In this document: positions 63,728 through 64,000 of the stretch, piece by piece
Layout of the letters: each line of letters begins with the position of its first letter
Numbering within the stretch: the stretch's first letter is position 1
NCBI RefSeq assembly: GCF_000368025.1
Contig: NZ_KB849212.1
Coordinates: forward strand, 365,014-429,013
From: Acinetobacter parvus DSM 16617 = CIP 108168
GTDB taxonomy: Bacteria > Pseudomonadota > Gammaproteobacteria > Pseudomonadales > Moraxellaceae
DNA length: 64,000 nucleotides
Direction: 5' to 3'
Notes under the pieces: model-generated
Seen by the model: the letters and a program-made list of their open reading frames with translations, nothing else
Told to the model about the DNA's origin: nothing
The model's database searches: none
Program-made: the position numbers and the translations under genes

Positions 63728-64000
63728 TGCTGATCCCGTTTCATTTTTATCTCTTGTCAATTTAAAATTCTAAGACCATTTTATTTAGCTCACAATACGA
63801 TTATTTGTACTGATTACAACTGCTGTGCTGTCAACTCCAAAACATAAGAGTTTTTATTTTTAGAAAAAAATAAGGGAATCAATAGATTCCCCTAGATTTC
63901 TTATTAAAATTCTCTGTACACGACAAAAATAGATAACTCATTGAAATAATGTCACAATAATTGTTTTCTAACGACGAATACTATGACACATCTCAATGAG
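63728..64000. other. Gene-free 3' end of the window
   Basis: This region is AT-rich with no coding frame I can support. One small inverted repeat, GGGAATC (63874-63880) and GATTCCC (63885-63891), could be a weak terminator for a gene lying outside the window. Confidence 0.5.

Noticed and set aside
1..64000. Prophage, integron, CRISPR array or rRNA operon
   Set aside because: No phage structural genes, integrase, regularly spaced repeats or rRNA sequence were seen; the only mobile elements are the two insertion sequences and possibly the 81-bp palindrome.

Overview
The window looks like a chromosomal segment of an Acinetobacter species (Moraxellaceae, Gammaproteobacteria). The pointers are an AT-rich composition, an Hfq with a long Gly-Gly-Gln-Gly-Gly-Phe tail, and a complete cyoABCDE quinol oxidase operon. 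It also carries many housekeeping genes typical of this group (dnaX, tsaD, rpsU, glnS, lpxH, hfq-miaA-mutL-tsaE, ppsR/ppsA, rpsF-rpsR-rplI-dnaB-alr). The species cannot be named from the sequence alone. No rRNA, CRISPR array, prophage or plasmid replication gene was seen.

Layout. Positions 1-4257 (minus) hold a four-gene signalling cassette: two TerY-type von Willebrand A proteins, a PP2C-type phosphatase fused to an Ig-like domain, and an atypical Ser/Thr kinase cut by the window edge. This matches the TerY-P triad described around tellurite-resistance/stress genes. Next come dnaX with a long hexanucleotide repeat, roxA, and a duplicated tRNA-Leu/tRNA-Trp block with conserved promoters. A small kinase-like gene overlapping a patatin phospholipase, a DUF815 ATPase and an IS630-type element (12212-13293) follow. 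From 14 to 24 kb are tsaD, rpsU, a YqeY gene, a decayed GFA-family gene, a BepA-like protease, an acyltransferase gene split by an IS5/IS427-type element, a 2-hydroxyacid dehydrogenase, a possible DNA polymerase III psi subunit, glnS, ppiB and lpxH.

From 24 to 40 kb are a nitroreductase, a DMT transporter, hfq-miaA, mutL-tsaE, two pseudouridine synthases, an orphan RelB/DinJ-like gene, a GNAT enzyme, an 81-bp nested palindrome, a glycine-zipper protein, a flavin oxidoreductase and the ppsR/ppsA pair. From 40 to 51.8 kb are a GYF/RDD membrane protein, cyoABCDE and a YbhGFSR-like ABC exporter with its divergent TetR regulator across a clear palindrome. The rpsF-rpsR-rplI cluster has a leader that can fold like the S6:S18-binding motif. 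It is followed by a quinone-reductase/HxlR pair, dnaB, alr and a BLUF photoreceptor gene.

Positions 58432-62224 hold the four-gene Anbu operon (proteasome-like hydrolase, transglutaminase, alpha-E protein, circularly permuted ATP-grasp), transcribed divergently from a WYL regulator. A DksA-like zinc-finger gene closes the window. The strongest candidates for less-studied biology are the TerY-P cassette and the Anbu operon. Both match architectures already described by comparative genomics, so they are not claimed as new systems.
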